A stretch of 51,603 bases of DNA, from assembly GCF_000308835.1 (NCBI RefSeq), contig NZ_BAGN01000141.1, forward strand, positions 1-51,603, given 5' to 3'. Positions 36,110 to 46,233 of the stretch are shown here, one piece after another. Both the position numbers and the translations under genes were made by a program. The DNA is from Nocardia vinacea NBRC 16497. Lineage in GTDB: Bacteria > Actinomycetota > Actinomycetes > Mycobacteriales > Mycobacteriaceae. Within the stretch, counting starts at the first letter, position 1. Each line of letters opens with the position of its first letter. The notes under the pieces were generated by a model. That model saw nothing but the letters and a program-made list of their open reading frames with translations. It ran no database searches and was not told where the DNA came from.

Positions 36110-36982
36110 GTGAAATTCCATCGGGTACTGGCGATCCCGGTCCTGGTAGCCACCGCGGCCCTCACCCTGACGGCGTGCGGCGACGACAAGGCTTCCGCCG
36201 ACAACGTAGTGCGCATCGGCACCACTGACAAGGACCACGCCTGGGACGTCTTCGAGGAGAAGGCGAAGGCACAGGGCATCAACCTGCGGATCACCAACTT
36301 CTCCGACTACAAGCAGCCGAATCTGGCGCTGTCGCAAAAGCAGATCGATCTCAATCTGTTCCAGCATCTGCAGTTTCTCGGCGCCTACAACGTGGCCGAT
36401 AACGACACCCTGACGCCGATCGCCTCGACCTATATCGTGCCGCTCGGGCTCTACTCCAAGAAGCACAAGTCGCTCACGGATCTGCCGCAGGGCGCCGAGA
36501 TCGCGATCCCGAACGATCCGACCAATCAGGCGCGAGCGCTGTTCGTCCTGCAAGCTGCCGGTTTGCTGAAGCTCTCCGGTGACAGCAAGGCGCCGACGCC
36601 CGCCGATATCGATAAGGGCGCGTCCAAGGTCAAGGTGACCCCGGTCGATGCGGCGCAGACCGCGCTCTCGCTGGCCTCGGTCGACGGATCGATCATCAAC
36701 AACACCTTCCTCGATCGTTCCGGCATCGACCCGAATTCGGCCCTCTACAAGGATGATCCGAAGAATCCGGCGGCCGAGCCGTACATCAATGTCGTGGTGT
36801 CCAGGGCCGAGGACAAGAACAACGAGCTCTATCAGAAGGTTGCCCAGCTCTGGCACGATCCGGAGGTGCAGCAGGCGCACGCCGAGGTCACCAAGAACAC
36901 CGCGGTCGAAGTAAAGCGCAGCGGCCCGGAGTTGGAGCAGATCCTGGCCAGGGTGCAGCAGACCATCAAAGACGGCAAGTGA
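36110..36982 (+). CDS. metQ: MetQ/NlpA-family substrate-binding lipoprotein
   Basis: A 290-residue lipoprotein with signal peptide and lipobox LTAC (Cys23). The family pattern is clear: RIGTTDKDHAWDVFEEKAKA, FSDYKQPNLALSQKQIDLNL, QHLQFLGAYN and SIINNTFLDRSG. It delivers substrate, by family D/L-methionine, to the permease MetI. GTG 36110 follows GGGAG. The metN start (GTGAGC at 36979) overlaps its stop, so metQ-metN-metI form one operon. It shares architecture with the divergent lone paralogue, suggesting duplication followed by specialisation. Confidence 0.93.
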   Translation: MKFHRVLAIPVLVATAALTLTACGDDKASADNVVRIGTTDKDHAWDVFEEKAKAQGINLRITNFSDYKQPNLALSQKQIDLNLFQHLQFLGAYNVADNDTLTPIASTYIVPLGLYSKKHKSLTDLPQGAEIAIPNDPTNQARALFVLQAAGLLKLSGDSKAPTPADIDKGASKVKVTPVDAAQTALSLASVDGSIINNTFLDRSGIDPNSALYKDDPKNPAAEPYINVVVSRAEDKNNELYQKVAQLWHDPEVQQAHAEVTKNTAVEVKRSGPELEQILARVQQTIKDGK

Positions 36983-37989
36983 GCGAGCAAACGGTCCCTG
37001 CGGTCGAATTCCGTTCGGTCACGAAGGTTTTCGGCAAGGGCGCTGATCAGCAGGTCGCGCTGGACGATATCGACCTGCGCATCGAACAGGGCGAGATCTT
37101 CGGTGTGATCGGTTATTCCGGCGCGGGCAAGAGCACGCTGGTCCGGCTGATCAACGCATTGGAGAAGCCGACCACCGGCACCATCGAGGTCGCAGGCACG
37201 CCCGTCACGGGTGTGCGGGAGGCCGAGGTGCGCCGCATCCGCCGGGATATCGGCATGGTGTTCCAGCAGTTCAACCTGTTCCGATCACGCACGGCCGCAG
37301 GCAATATCGAATATCCGCTCAAGGTCGCGGGCTGGAAGCGCGCCGAGCGCAAGGCACGGGTCAAGGAGTTGCTGGAGTTCGTCGGGCTCGCCGACAAGGC
37401 CCGCAGCTATCCGGATCAGCTCTCGGGCGGTCAGAAGCAGCGGGTCGGCATCGCGCGGGCACTGGCGACCTCACCGTCACTGCTGCTCGCCGATGAATCG
37501 ACCTCGGCGCTGGATCCGGAGACCACCGGCGAGGTGCTGCGGCTGCTGAAGAAGATCAATCGCGAACTCGGCGTCACCATTGTGGTGATCACGCACGAGA
37601 TGGATGTGATCCGCGCGGTGGCCGATCGCGTTGCGGTGCTCGCGGAAGGCAAGATCGTCGAATTGGCCAGCACCTTCGAGGTTTTCGCTACCCCGCAGGC
37701 GGCACCGACACAGTCGTTCGTCGAGACCGTGCTCCACAATCGGCCCGACGCCGAAGAACTGCGGCGACTCGGTGAGCTGCACGGCGGACGGTTGGTCACC
37801 GTGGATATCGACGACAAGCGTGGGATCGGTGCGGCGCTGGCCACCGCCGCGCATGCGGGTGTCGGTTTCGAGGTGGTGCACGGCGGGATAAGTACGTTGC
37901 AGGACAAGACGTTCGGCAGTGTGACGCTGGCATTGCACGGTTCGGATGACGATGTGGACAAGGTGGTCGAAGCGCTCGATCGCCGCTAG
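36979..37989 (+). CDS. metN: Methionine ABC transporter ATPase
   Basis: A 336-residue ABC ATPase. Walker A is GYSGAGKS (residues 45-52), followed by Q-loop MVFQQFNLF, signature LSGGQKQR, Walker B LLLADEST and the H-loop ITHEMD. Residues about 255-336 are the NIL/ACT-like regulatory domain (GRLVTVDIDDKRGIGAAL, HGGISTLQDKTFGSVTLAL) that lets cytosolic methionine inhibit MetN transporters. GTG 36979 overlaps the metQ stop. Its TAG stop codon is the first part of a dispersed repeat (37986-38013). Confidence 0.95.
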   Translation: MSEQTVPAVEFRSVTKVFGKGADQQVALDDIDLRIEQGEIFGVIGYSGAGKSTLVRLINALEKPTTGTIEVAGTPVTGVREAEVRRIRRDIGMVFQQFNLFRSRTAAGNIEYPLKVAGWKRAERKARVKELLEFVGLADKARSYPDQLSGGQKQRVGIARALATSPSLLLADESTSALDPETTGEVLRLLKKINRELGVTIVVITHEMDVIRAVADRVAVLAEGKIVELASTFEVFATPQAAPTQSFVETVLHNRPDAEELRRLGELHGGRLVTVDIDDKRGIGAALATAAHAGVGFEVVHGGISTLQDKTFGSVTLALHGSDDDVDKVVEALDRR

Positions 37990-38013
37990 CGACTGCTCGC
38001 AGGTCGCTCGAAA
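37986..38013 (+). repeat. Dispersed palindromic repeat, copy 3
   Basis: This copy begins CTAGCGACTGCT and ends GTCGCTCGAAA, three differences or fewer from the other copies. It starts at the metN stop codon and fills half of the metN-metI gap. Confidence 0.7.
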
Positions 38014-38041
38014 CGATCTGCGTCGGCTGAAGGGGTAACTT

Positions 38042-38704
38042 GTGCATACGGATTGGGACAAACTCCGGCCGGTACTGACCGAGGCCATCGGCACCACCAT
38101 CTACCTGGTGCTGCTCACGTTCGTGGTCGGCGGATTGATCGGGCTGTTCCTCGGCACCGCCCTCTACACCACCCGCAAGGGCGGGCTGCTGGCGAATGCG
38201 CCGATCAATGTGCTGCTCAATGTGTTGGTGAATGTGGTCCGGCCGATTCCGTTCATCATTCTGCTGGCGGCGCTCGGTCCGGTCACCCTAGAAGTGGTCG
38301 GGACGACGATCGGTACGGAGGCCGCTGCCTTCGTCATGATCGTGGCGGCATCCTTCGGTATCGCCCGGATCGTGGAGCAGAATCTGGTCACGGTGGATCC
38401 GGGCGTCATCGAGGCGGCCAGGGCGGTCGGCGCCGGTCCGCTGCGGATCGTTCTGACACTGCTGATCCCGGAAGCGTTGGGGCCCTTGGTGCTCGGCTAC
38501 ACCTTCGTGGTGATCGCCATCGTCGATATGTCCGCCATGGCGGGCACGGTCGGCGGCGGCGGGCTCGGTGATTTCGCGCTGGTCTACGGATATCAGCGGT
38601 TCGACTGGCAGGTCACCCTGGTCGCGACATTGATCATTATCGTCGGCGTGCAGGGGATTCAGTTCCTGGGCAATATCATTGCCCGAAAGGTGCTGCGCCG
38701 CTGA
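38042..38704 (+). CDS. metI: Methionine ABC transporter permease
   Basis: A 220-residue inner-membrane permease with five to six transmembrane helices and the binding-protein-dependent transport loop EAARAVGAGPLRIVLTLLIPEA that contacts MetN. Other family segments are NVVRPIPFIILLAALGP and the C-terminal VTLVATLIIIVGVQGIQF. GTG 38042 follows GAAGGGGTAACTT. The 52-base gap after metN contains the dispersed repeat but no terminator, so it should be co-transcribed. Confidence 0.94.
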   Translation: MHTDWDKLRPVLTEAIGTTIYLVLLTFVVGGLIGLFLGTALYTTRKGGLLANAPINVLLNVLVNVVRPIPFIILLAALGPVTLEVVGTTIGTEAAAFVMIVAASFGIARIVEQNLVTVDPGVIEAARAVGAGPLRIVLTLLIPEALGPLVLGYTFVVIAIVDMSAMAGTVGGGGLGDFALVYGYQRFDWQVTLVATLIIIVGVQGIQFLGNIIARKVLRR

Positions 38705-38729
38705 TCCCTCGGCGCGGCCACAACCAGGT

Positions 38730-38760
38730 GCGCTCTCGACGCCGATCGCGTCGAGAGCGC
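38730..38760. terminator. Terminator after metI
   Basis: GCGCTCTCGACGC pairs perfectly over 13 bp around a 5-nt loop, followed by a short T-rich run. It lies between metI and the convergent DUF4189 gene and probably serves both. Confidence 0.85.
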
Positions 38761-38774
38761 GCTCGGTTCTTCCG

Positions 38775-39206
38775 TCAGCTCGCGTTCGCGGTGCACTGCG
38801 AATCGACGATGCGCGGTTCGCGCGGCACCGAACTGCCGAAGTTCAGCAGCGGCGGCGGTGCGGTCGGCCCGGCATTGGCGATCGCCTGCTGCTCGGCCTC
38901 GGCTCGTGTCGGCGCCCAGGCCCAGCCCAGATGATCATCGCCATTTCGGGCCACGGCCGCGCACGCATTGGCGAATTGCACGATGACATGGCAGCTGGAC
39001 AGTCCGCACTGCTGCACCGCGGCACGGTCCGAATCCGCCCAGTTCGAGTAGTTGTACGCCCATCCGAGTGTCGCGTCGCCGCGCGACGAGACCGAAATCG
39101 CCAATGAGCCGTAGAGGCCATCGTCCGCCTGTGCGGTGCCGGCGGCGACGAACGCACCCGCGGACGCGGCCACCAGACCCATGGCAGCCTTGGACGATAG
39201 TGACAT
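38775..39206 (-). CDS. Secreted DUF4189-domain protein
   Basis: A 143-residue protein with its own ATG 39206 and GGGGAG ribosome site. Residues 1-27 are a signal peptide ending AGTAQA before DDG. The mature part has the DUF4189 pattern: LYGSLAISVSSRGDATLGWA, AAVQQCGLSSCHVIVQF, CAAVARNGDDHLGWAWAPTR, with paired cysteines likely forming disulfides. Such proteins are common secreted products of Nocardia and mycobacteria with no known reaction. It lies in the same frame as the upstream DoxX-like gene without an intervening stop. Its promoter probably lies in the 39210-39300 segment. Confidence 0.82.
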   Translation of the reverse strand: MSLSSKAAMGLVAASAGAFVAAGTAQADDGLYGSLAISVSSRGDATLGWAYNYSNWADSDRAAVQQCGLSSCHVIVQFANACAAVARNGDDHLGWAWAPTRAEAEQQAIANAGPTAPPPLLNFGSSVPREPRIVDSQCTANAS

Positions 39207-39761
39207 GTGTTGCGCTCCCCAGTTCCGAAAATAGCTTCGGATCGAAATCCTGACCGCTCCGATCCCAATTGTCCAAATCTTTGTATCACCAGAGCTGGAC
39301 AACCGTCGGTCAGCTATCCCCAGCGCCACAGCTCCTCTTGCCGCCAACGCCGACGAGCCCCACGGCGGCACCACATCTCGCCAGTCCGCCGGCCAATTCG
39401 CCAGCGCGACGACCATCATGATCACCAGATGAATCGGCGCCGAGGTGCCCTGCCAGAACGGCGCGTCATCGACGAGATGTGTGGTCACCGCCCCGGTCAG
39501 CACCAGTACCAGCATGGCCGCGCCGAGGAATCTGCTCTCCCGCCGCGGAAGCACCAGCAGCACAGCCGCGATCAACTCCAGCCCACCCACCACGAACCGC
39601 ATATTCGGATGAAATCCCCACTCCGCGAACTTCTCCGAATAGGCGGGCCCGAAAAATGTAGACCCGGGCCAGAACTTGGTTGCGAAGCCGACGAAGAACT
39701 CGAATCCGAGAAACCAGTAGAGGCCGGTACCTATCCGAGCCGACCGCAAGCGTTGCGACAT
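38775..39761 (-). CDS. DoxX-like membrane protein reading in frame into a DUF4189 protein
   Basis: Starting at ATG 39761 the frame encodes a four-helix DoxX-like membrane protein (GTGLYWFLGFEFFVGFATKF, GGLELIAAVLLVLPRRESRF, MLVLVLTGAVTTHL, PIHLVIMMVVALANWPADW) of about 140 residues. DoxX-like proteins normally end there. Here no stop codon occurs, and the frame continues through about 45 poorly folded residues into the complete DUF4189 protein, including its own signal peptide. Either the DoxX stop codon has been lost, making a 328-residue fusion, or the two are separate genes sharing a frame, the second with its own start at 39206. A lost stop is more likely than a functional fusion, because the second signal peptide would be internal. 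Confidence 0.6.
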   Translation of the reverse strand: MSQRLRSARIGTGLYWFLGFEFFVGFATKFWPGSTFFGPAYSEKFAEWGFHPNMRFVVGGLELIAAVLLVLPRRESRFLGAAMLVLVLTGAVTTHLVDDAPFWQGTSAPIHLVIMMVVALANWPADWRDVVPPWGSSALAARGAVALGIADRRLSSSGDTKIWTIGIGAVRISIRSYFRNWGAQHMSLSSKAAMGLVAASAGAFVAAGTAQADDGLYGSLAISVSSRGDATLGWAYNYSNWADSDRAAVQQCGLSSCHVIVQFANACAAVARNGDDHLGWAWAPTRAEAEQQAIANAGPTAPPPLLNFGSSVPREPRIVDSQCTANAS

Positions 39762-39879
39762 GTTCCCTCTTCCGCAGGTCATCCACCGCGATGCGGTGGC
39801 GACGGACATCTGCCCGCCACCGCTATGACCAGGTCCGGCCGGGAAATGTGACGGCGGGCGCGGCGCTGGCCGCTCGACT

Positions 39880-39948
39880 ATGCGAGAGCCGGACCAGGGA
39901 GCAATCATCGTCACCGGTGGCAGCCGTGGCATCGGTGCCGACCCGTGA
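39880..39948 (+). pseudogene. SDR gene remnant (22 codons)
   Basis: From ATG 39880 the frame reads MREPDQGAIIVTGGSRGIGA and then DP before TGA. This is exactly the first beta strand and NAD(P)-binding TGxxxGIG of a short-chain dehydrogenase, cut off by a stop codon. Nothing resembling the rest of an SDR follows. It appears to be the 5' stump of a deleted gene. Confidence 0.65.
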
Positions 39949-39967
39949 GCGTCGCTGGTATCCGCGA

Positions 39968-40195
39968 TCAGTCGTCGATGACAGCGTCTTCCAGACTGGG
40001 GTCGTAGTCGTCGAGTTCGGGGTCGTAGAAGTCAGGCGCAGGTAGATCGCTGGCGACAGTGCCGGACTGTCGGGCGGCCGCGGCGTATGCGATCCGGTCG
40101 TCCTCGGATCCCGCCAGCGCGCGCCACGGCGCGATCAGCTGGTCCAGGTGCGCGGTTGTGGCGTCGGGGCGCTCGCAGAGAGCGATGACCGCCAT
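39968..40195 (-). CDS. Small hypothetical protein
   Basis: A possible 75-residue protein starting MAVIALCERPDATTAHLDQL, or 81 residues from ATG 40213. The N-terminal half is helical; the C-terminal half is strongly acidic (DFYDPELDDYDPSLEDAVID). Family unknown. It may be an intact small gene or the 3' end of a degraded one, as it lies beside an SDR stump in a region with signs of decay. Confidence 0.42.
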   Translation of the reverse strand: MAVIALCERPDATTAHLDQLIAPWRALAGSEDDRIAYAAAARQSGTVASDLPAPDFYDPELDDYDPSLEDAVIDD

Positions 40196-40362
40196 GGCAT
40201 CTCGACCGATCATTTGGGCTGCCGCTCTGCCGACGCGCCGACGTAGTTACCCCTTTTGCCGCCAAAACCCTGCTCTTTGAGTGCCTTTCACATTCTCACG
40301 AGACCTCTGCAATGAATACCGTTGTGGGGTCGACTGTGCAGGCGAGATGGAGGGTGACCTCG

Positions 40363-41997
40363 ATGCTGGTTGTCAACGAAGGGTCGGCGCAACGATCCGA
40401 ACAGTGCGTGCTCGATTGGATACGGACTTGGAACGGCCAATACGTCATTGTGGGGCTTGCTGTTTCGGGGTATTCCATACCCGACCGCGACCCGAATGAC
40501 GCGGCGCGGCAGATGGACGTGGTGGTCATCACTCCGCGCGCTGTGGTCGTGATCGAAGTCCAGGAGATCACTTCCGAGGTGACCGGCGGAGTGCTGTCGG
40601 TGCGGGCCGACGGACGCTGGCAGCTGTCCGGATTCGATGGGGAGCCGGTTCCCCGCCACGACAGTGATCCATTCGGCCAGGTGGCGAGCAATGTATACCT
40701 CCTGAGCCAGGTGGTGCGCAGACGGCACCCGGACGCCCTCGTCGACGGGCTGATCGTGGTCGTGCCGCCCCGAGAAGCGACCATCACACTGGATATCGAA
40801 TCCCGAAAGCCCGGCGGCACCATGGTCCTCGACTCGTCGGCGGGGTTGCGGGCCTGGTTCCTTCGAACAGCGAACCGGAAGTTGATCTGGACTGCCGAGC
40901 AGGCGTACGAACTGCTCGGCGAGCTCGGCCTTTCGCATGCGGTAACGGTCGAAGAGCTTGTGGCCGAGGGATTTCCGTCGCAAAGCCGACGACCTGAACG
41001 TCCCGCATCTAAGGTGCTGGTGCAAGCCCATGCGTCGTCCGCGCTCGGCGCCGTCGAACTTCCCGACGACGGTCGCATGCCATCGGAGGTGTCACTTTCC
41101 GGGGCTCCATACCCGCCATGGCTTCCGGCCGACATCGACGAGGAGCCGTCGGAGAGCGTGGCACCATCGCGGCTCGTAGCCGATACCGATATGGAGCCGC
41201 ACGCCGAGGCATCCGCGCCGCTGCCGGAGCCGGTGGACCATCCGGATGCGATACAGGCGCGGTCGACTCCGCAGTTGTCGTCGGCATTCACGGACCGATG
41301 GTCGTCCTGGATCGAGTCCGATGGGTCGTCGGACGAGCCTCGGTCGCGCCGTGACCTCGACCGTCGAGGTCGTCCGCACCGAGAGCCACGCCTGCGGAAC
41401 TGGCTGCCGACCCCACCGAACTTTGTGGCAACGGCGGCACCACACGTGTCGAAGGCGCGGGTTCAGCCTTCGACGCCGGCTGGGCCGGAACCTCGATCGG
41501 CGGAAAGGCTGCGGCATTGGACCGCGACCGGATCGGGGGCGCTGACAGACATTGAGCCGCAGTCATTGTCGACAGCACCGGCCCAGCCTTCGGCGATGGT
41601 TGGGGCGCAGCCGGTATCGGAGCACGAGCCACCGCGTTCATCGGCGGTTGGATCAGAGCCACTGATGATGGCCGAGCAGCGACCTGTGCGGTCGTTGCGG
41701 CCGGGCAGCGTGCCCGCCGCACAGCGTTCGCATCAGGCTTCGACTCCTCGGCTGGCGTCCGTGGTCGCCAAGGGGATGAAGCTCATCGCGGGCCTGCCGC
41801 AACTGCTCGCGACGGTGGTCGTGGTCGGGGTGATTGTCGGCACGATCTGGTTACTTGTTTCCGAAGGTATGCACCCGAAACCTGCTGTCGTCGAGCCCCG
41901 CCCGGAATCGAGCACCGAGCCGGCTGTGCTGCCGCAACTACCAGCTCCGCCCCAGCCACCTGCGGCGGAGTGCTTCCCATTCCAACAACAGTGCTGA
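40363..41997 (+). CDS. NERD-domain membrane-anchored protein
   Basis: A 544-residue protein. ATG 40363 has GGAGGG upstream; ATG 40312 is an alternative. Residues 5-150 form a nuclease-related (NERD) domain: SEQCVLDWIRTWNGQYVIV and MDVVVITPRAVVVIEVQEIT. The PD-(D/E)xK-type acidic residues Asp52 and Glu65 are present, but the expected Lys two residues on is Gln67, so nuclease activity may be lost or altered. Residues about 210-470 are a long Pro/Ser/Ala/Arg-rich, probably disordered region. A single transmembrane helix (about 481-503, LLATVVVVGVIVGTIWLLVS) precedes a Pro-rich tail ending CFPFQQQC. The topology puts the NERD domain in the cytoplasm. Role unknown. Confidence 0.8.
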   Translation: MLVVNEGSAQRSEQCVLDWIRTWNGQYVIVGLAVSGYSIPDRDPNDAARQMDVVVITPRAVVVIEVQEITSEVTGGVLSVRADGRWQLSGFDGEPVPRHDSDPFGQVASNVYLLSQVVRRRHPDALVDGLIVVVPPREATITLDIESRKPGGTMVLDSSAGLRAWFLRTANRKLIWTAEQAYELLGELGLSHAVTVEELVAEGFPSQSRRPERPASKVLVQAHASSALGAVELPDDGRMPSEVSLSGAPYPPWLPADIDEEPSESVAPSRLVADTDMEPHAEASAPLPEPVDHPDAIQARSTPQLSSAFTDRWSSWIESDGSSDEPRSRRDLDRRGRPHREPRLRNWLPTPPNFVATAAPHVSKARVQPSTPAGPEPRSAERLRHWTATGSGALTDIEPQSLSTAPAQPSAMVGAQPVSEHEPPRSSAVGSEPLMMAEQRPVRSLRPGSVPAAQRSHQASTPRLASVVAKGMKLIAGLPQLLATVVVVGVIVGTIWLLVSEGMHPKPAVVEPRPESSTEPAVLPQLPAPPQPPAAECFPFQQQC

Positions 41998-42003
41998 TCC
42001 GCG

Positions 42004-42035
42004 CGAGCCACGCACTGTACTCAGTGCGTGGCTCG
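42004..42035. terminator. Bidirectional terminator between NERD gene and suf operon
   Basis: CGAGCCACGCACTG pairs perfectly with its complement (14 bp) around a 4-nt loop. It sits seven bases after the NERD stop and 46 bases beyond the end of the suf operon. Confidence 0.85.
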
Positions 42036-42081
42036 TCATGGTCCGTGCGACAAGCTTGGCGCCGCAGCCGTATTCGCGGTT

Positions 42082-42453
42082 CTAGACCGTGAAGCCCAAG
42101 GCGCGGAGTTGTTCGCGGCCGTCTTCGGTGATCTTGTCGGGGCCCCACGGGGGCATCCAGACCCAGTTGATCTTGAGGTCTTCGGCCAGGCCGGAACGGA
42201 CGAGGGCGTTGCGGGACTGATCCTCGATGACATCGGTCAGCGGGCAGGCCGCCGAGGTGAGGGTCATATCGAGGGTGACGATATTGTCCTGGTCGACGCT
42301 CATGCCGTACACCAAGCCGAGGTCGACGACATTGATGCCGAGTTCGGGGTCGACGACGTCGCGCATCGCCTCCTCGATGTCCTCGAGCTGCTTGATGTCC
42401 TCGGCCGAAAGTTCGACCTGCTCGGTCGTTTCGGTGACTGGTGTCTCACTCAT
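42082..42453 (-). CDS. sufT: SufT-like Fe-S assembly factor (DUF59/MIP18 family)
   Basis: A 123-residue protein of the metal-sulfur cluster biosynthesis family that helps mature Fe-S proteins. It has DVVDPELGINVVDLGLVYGM, the conserved cysteine in LTSAACPLTDVIEDQ and the C-terminal WVWMPPWGPDKITEDGREQL. It is the M. tuberculosis Rv1466 counterpart. ATG 42453 overlaps the sufU stop (ATGA) and it is the last gene of the suf operon. Confidence 0.93.
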   Translation of the reverse strand: MSETPVTETTEQVELSAEDIKQLEDIEEAMRDVVDPELGINVVDLGLVYGMSVDQDNIVTLDMTLTSAACPLTDVIEDQSRNALVRSGLAEDLKINWVWMPPWGPDKITEDGREQLRALGFTV

Positions 42454-42947
42454 GACGGTTGTTTTCCATTCGTGGAGATGTCGGTGCCCATAGTCCGCTT
42501 CGCCTCTTCGGCCGAGGTTATCCGAATCACCGCATCCTTGAACGCCAGCCAACCCAGCAGGGCGCATTTGACTCGGGCCGGATACTTCGACACTCCGCTG
42601 AGCGCGATGCCGTCGCCGATCATGTCCTCGTCGCCCTCGACAGTGCCGCGGCTGGAGATCATCTCGTTGTACGAGTCGACAACCTTCAGCGCCTGCTGCA
42701 CCGGCAATCCGATCACCTGATCGGTGAGGATCGAGGTGGCGGCCTGACTGATCGAACAGCCCTGACCGTCGTAGGACACATCGGCGACATCACCGTTGTC
42801 GTCGAGCTGGACGCGCAAGGTCACCTCGTCACCGCAGGTCGGGTTGACGTGGTGCACCTCGGCACCGAACGGCTCCCGCAGCCCGCGGTGATGCGGGTGC
42901 TTGTAGTGATCCAGGATCACTTCCTGGTACATCTGCTCCATGCGCAT
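42450..42947 (-). CDS. sufU: SufU sulfurtransferase/scaffold
   Basis: A 165-residue zinc-binding IscU-like protein that accepts sulfur from SufS. The metal and active-site ligands Cys38, Asp40 (NPTCGDEV), Cys64 (GQGCSIS) and Cys128 (RVKCALL) are all present, and the insertion typical of SufU lies between Cys64 and Cys128. ATG 42947 is three bases after the sufS stop; a second ATG at 42941 is possible. It overlaps sufT by four bases. Confidence 0.95.
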   Translation of the reverse strand: MRMEQMYQEVILDHYKHPHHRGLREPFGAEVHHVNPTCGDEVTLRVQLDDNGDVADVSYDGQGCSISQAATSILTDQVIGLPVQQALKVVDSYNEMISSRGTVEGDEDMIGDGIALSGVSKYPARVKCALLGWLAFKDAVIRITSAEEAKRTMGTDISTNGKQPS

Positions 42948-42950
42948 GTC

Positions 42951-44982
<2,032 letters not shown>

Positions 44983-45021
44983 CGAATTCGAGTTCCTTTG
45001 TGGGGGTAGATGGTTCGGGTA

Positions 45022-46233
45022 TCAGACGCCGATCGCGGCGAGCTCGGCCTCGATGGCCGCCTCCAGCCGCTCCCGGATCTCGGGGACCGCGATCTTCTGG
45101 ATGATCTCGTGGAAGAAGCCGCGCACCACCAGACGGCGGGCCGCATCCTCCGGGATACCGCGAGCACGCAGATAGAACAGCTGCTCGTCGTCGAAACGAC
45201 CGGTCGCGGATGCGTGTCCGGCGCCGACGATCTCGCCGGTCTCGATCTCCAGGTTCGGCACCGAATCGGCGCGCGCGCCGTCGGTGAGCACCAGGTTGCG
45301 GTTCACCTCGAAGGTGTCGGTGCCCTCGGCGGCGGCGCGGATGAGCACGTCACCGACCCACACCGTGCGGGCATCGCCCTTGGGCGAATGCGGATCGCCC
45401 TGCAGCGCACCCTTGTACAGCACATTCGACTTGCAGTGCGGAACCGCGTGATCGATGAGCAGGCGCTGCTCGAAGTGCTGACCGGCATCGGCGAAGTAGA
45501 GGCCGAGCAGTTCGGCGTCGCCGCCGGGACCGTCGTAGCGAACGTTCGCGGTGAGGCGCACCAGATCGCCGCCCAGTGTCACCGCGATATGCCGCAGGGT
45601 CGCGTCGCGACCGAGCTGGGCGTGGTGCGCGGTGGTGTTCACGGCGTCATCGGCCCAGTCCTGAACCGCGACGACGGTCAACTTCGCGCTGTCACCCAGC
45701 ACGAATTCGACATTCTCGGCGTAGGTTCCGCTGCCGCGCTGGTCGATGACCACGGTGGCGACGGCGAAATTGCCGAGGCGAATCTGCAGGTGCCCGTACG
45801 CGGTCTTGCCCTCGCCGGGGCCGGTGACCGTGACGACCACCGCCTCGGCGACCTCGGTCTCCGCGCCGACCGACACGACCGTTGCCGTCTCGAAGCCCGA
45901 GTATGCCTGGGCGGCAACACGATCCGACGGCACACCGGCGGCACCGAGACGAGAGTCGGTGCGCGCCACCGTCTCCACGTGCACACCGGCAACCGAGGAG
46001 ACCTCGACCGTGGCCTTGCCGTCGCGGACCGCGGTGCCGTCGTGCAGACCGCGCAGTCGACGCAGCGGGGTGAACCGCCACGCCTCGTCCTTGCCCGAAG
46101 GCACCTCGAAGGCGTTCACGTCGTAGGAGGTGAAGACCTCCCCCTTGTTGGTCGCGGCCCCTGCGCCCGGGTTCTGAATCGGCTTAGCCGTGGGGTTCTC
46201 GCCCTCGACCGCTCCAATTACACCAGTCGCCAT
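45022..46233 (-). CDS. sufD: SufD scaffold subunit
   Basis: A 403-residue component of the SufBC2D scaffold. The right-handed beta-helix core is followed by the conserved C-terminal helices (HASATGRFDDEQLFYLRARG, REAARRLVV-type VVRGFFHEI and a Glu-rich end). The N-terminal 60 residues include VNAFEVPSGKDEAWRFTPLR, a typical SufD motif. Its ATG shares one base with the sufB stop. SufD is probably a degenerate sister of SufB with structural and metal-binding roles. Confidence 0.96.
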   Translation of the reverse strand: MATGVIGAVEGENPTAKPIQNPGAGAATNKGEVFTSYDVNAFEVPSGKDEAWRFTPLRRLRGLHDGTAVRDGKATVEVSSVAGVHVETVARTDSRLGAAGVPSDRVAAQAYSGFETATVVSVGAETEVAEAVVVTVTGPGEGKTAYGHLQIRLGNFAVATVVIDQRGSGTYAENVEFVLGDSAKLTVVAVQDWADDAVNTTAHHAQLGRDATLRHIAVTLGGDLVRLTANVRYDGPGGDAELLGLYFADAGQHFEQRLLIDHAVPHCKSNVLYKGALQGDPHSPKGDARTVWVGDVLIRAAAEGTDTFEVNRNLVLTDGARADSVPNLEIETGEIVGAGHASATGRFDDEQLFYLRARGIPEDAARRLVVRGFFHEIIQKIAVPEIRERLEAAIEAELAAIGV

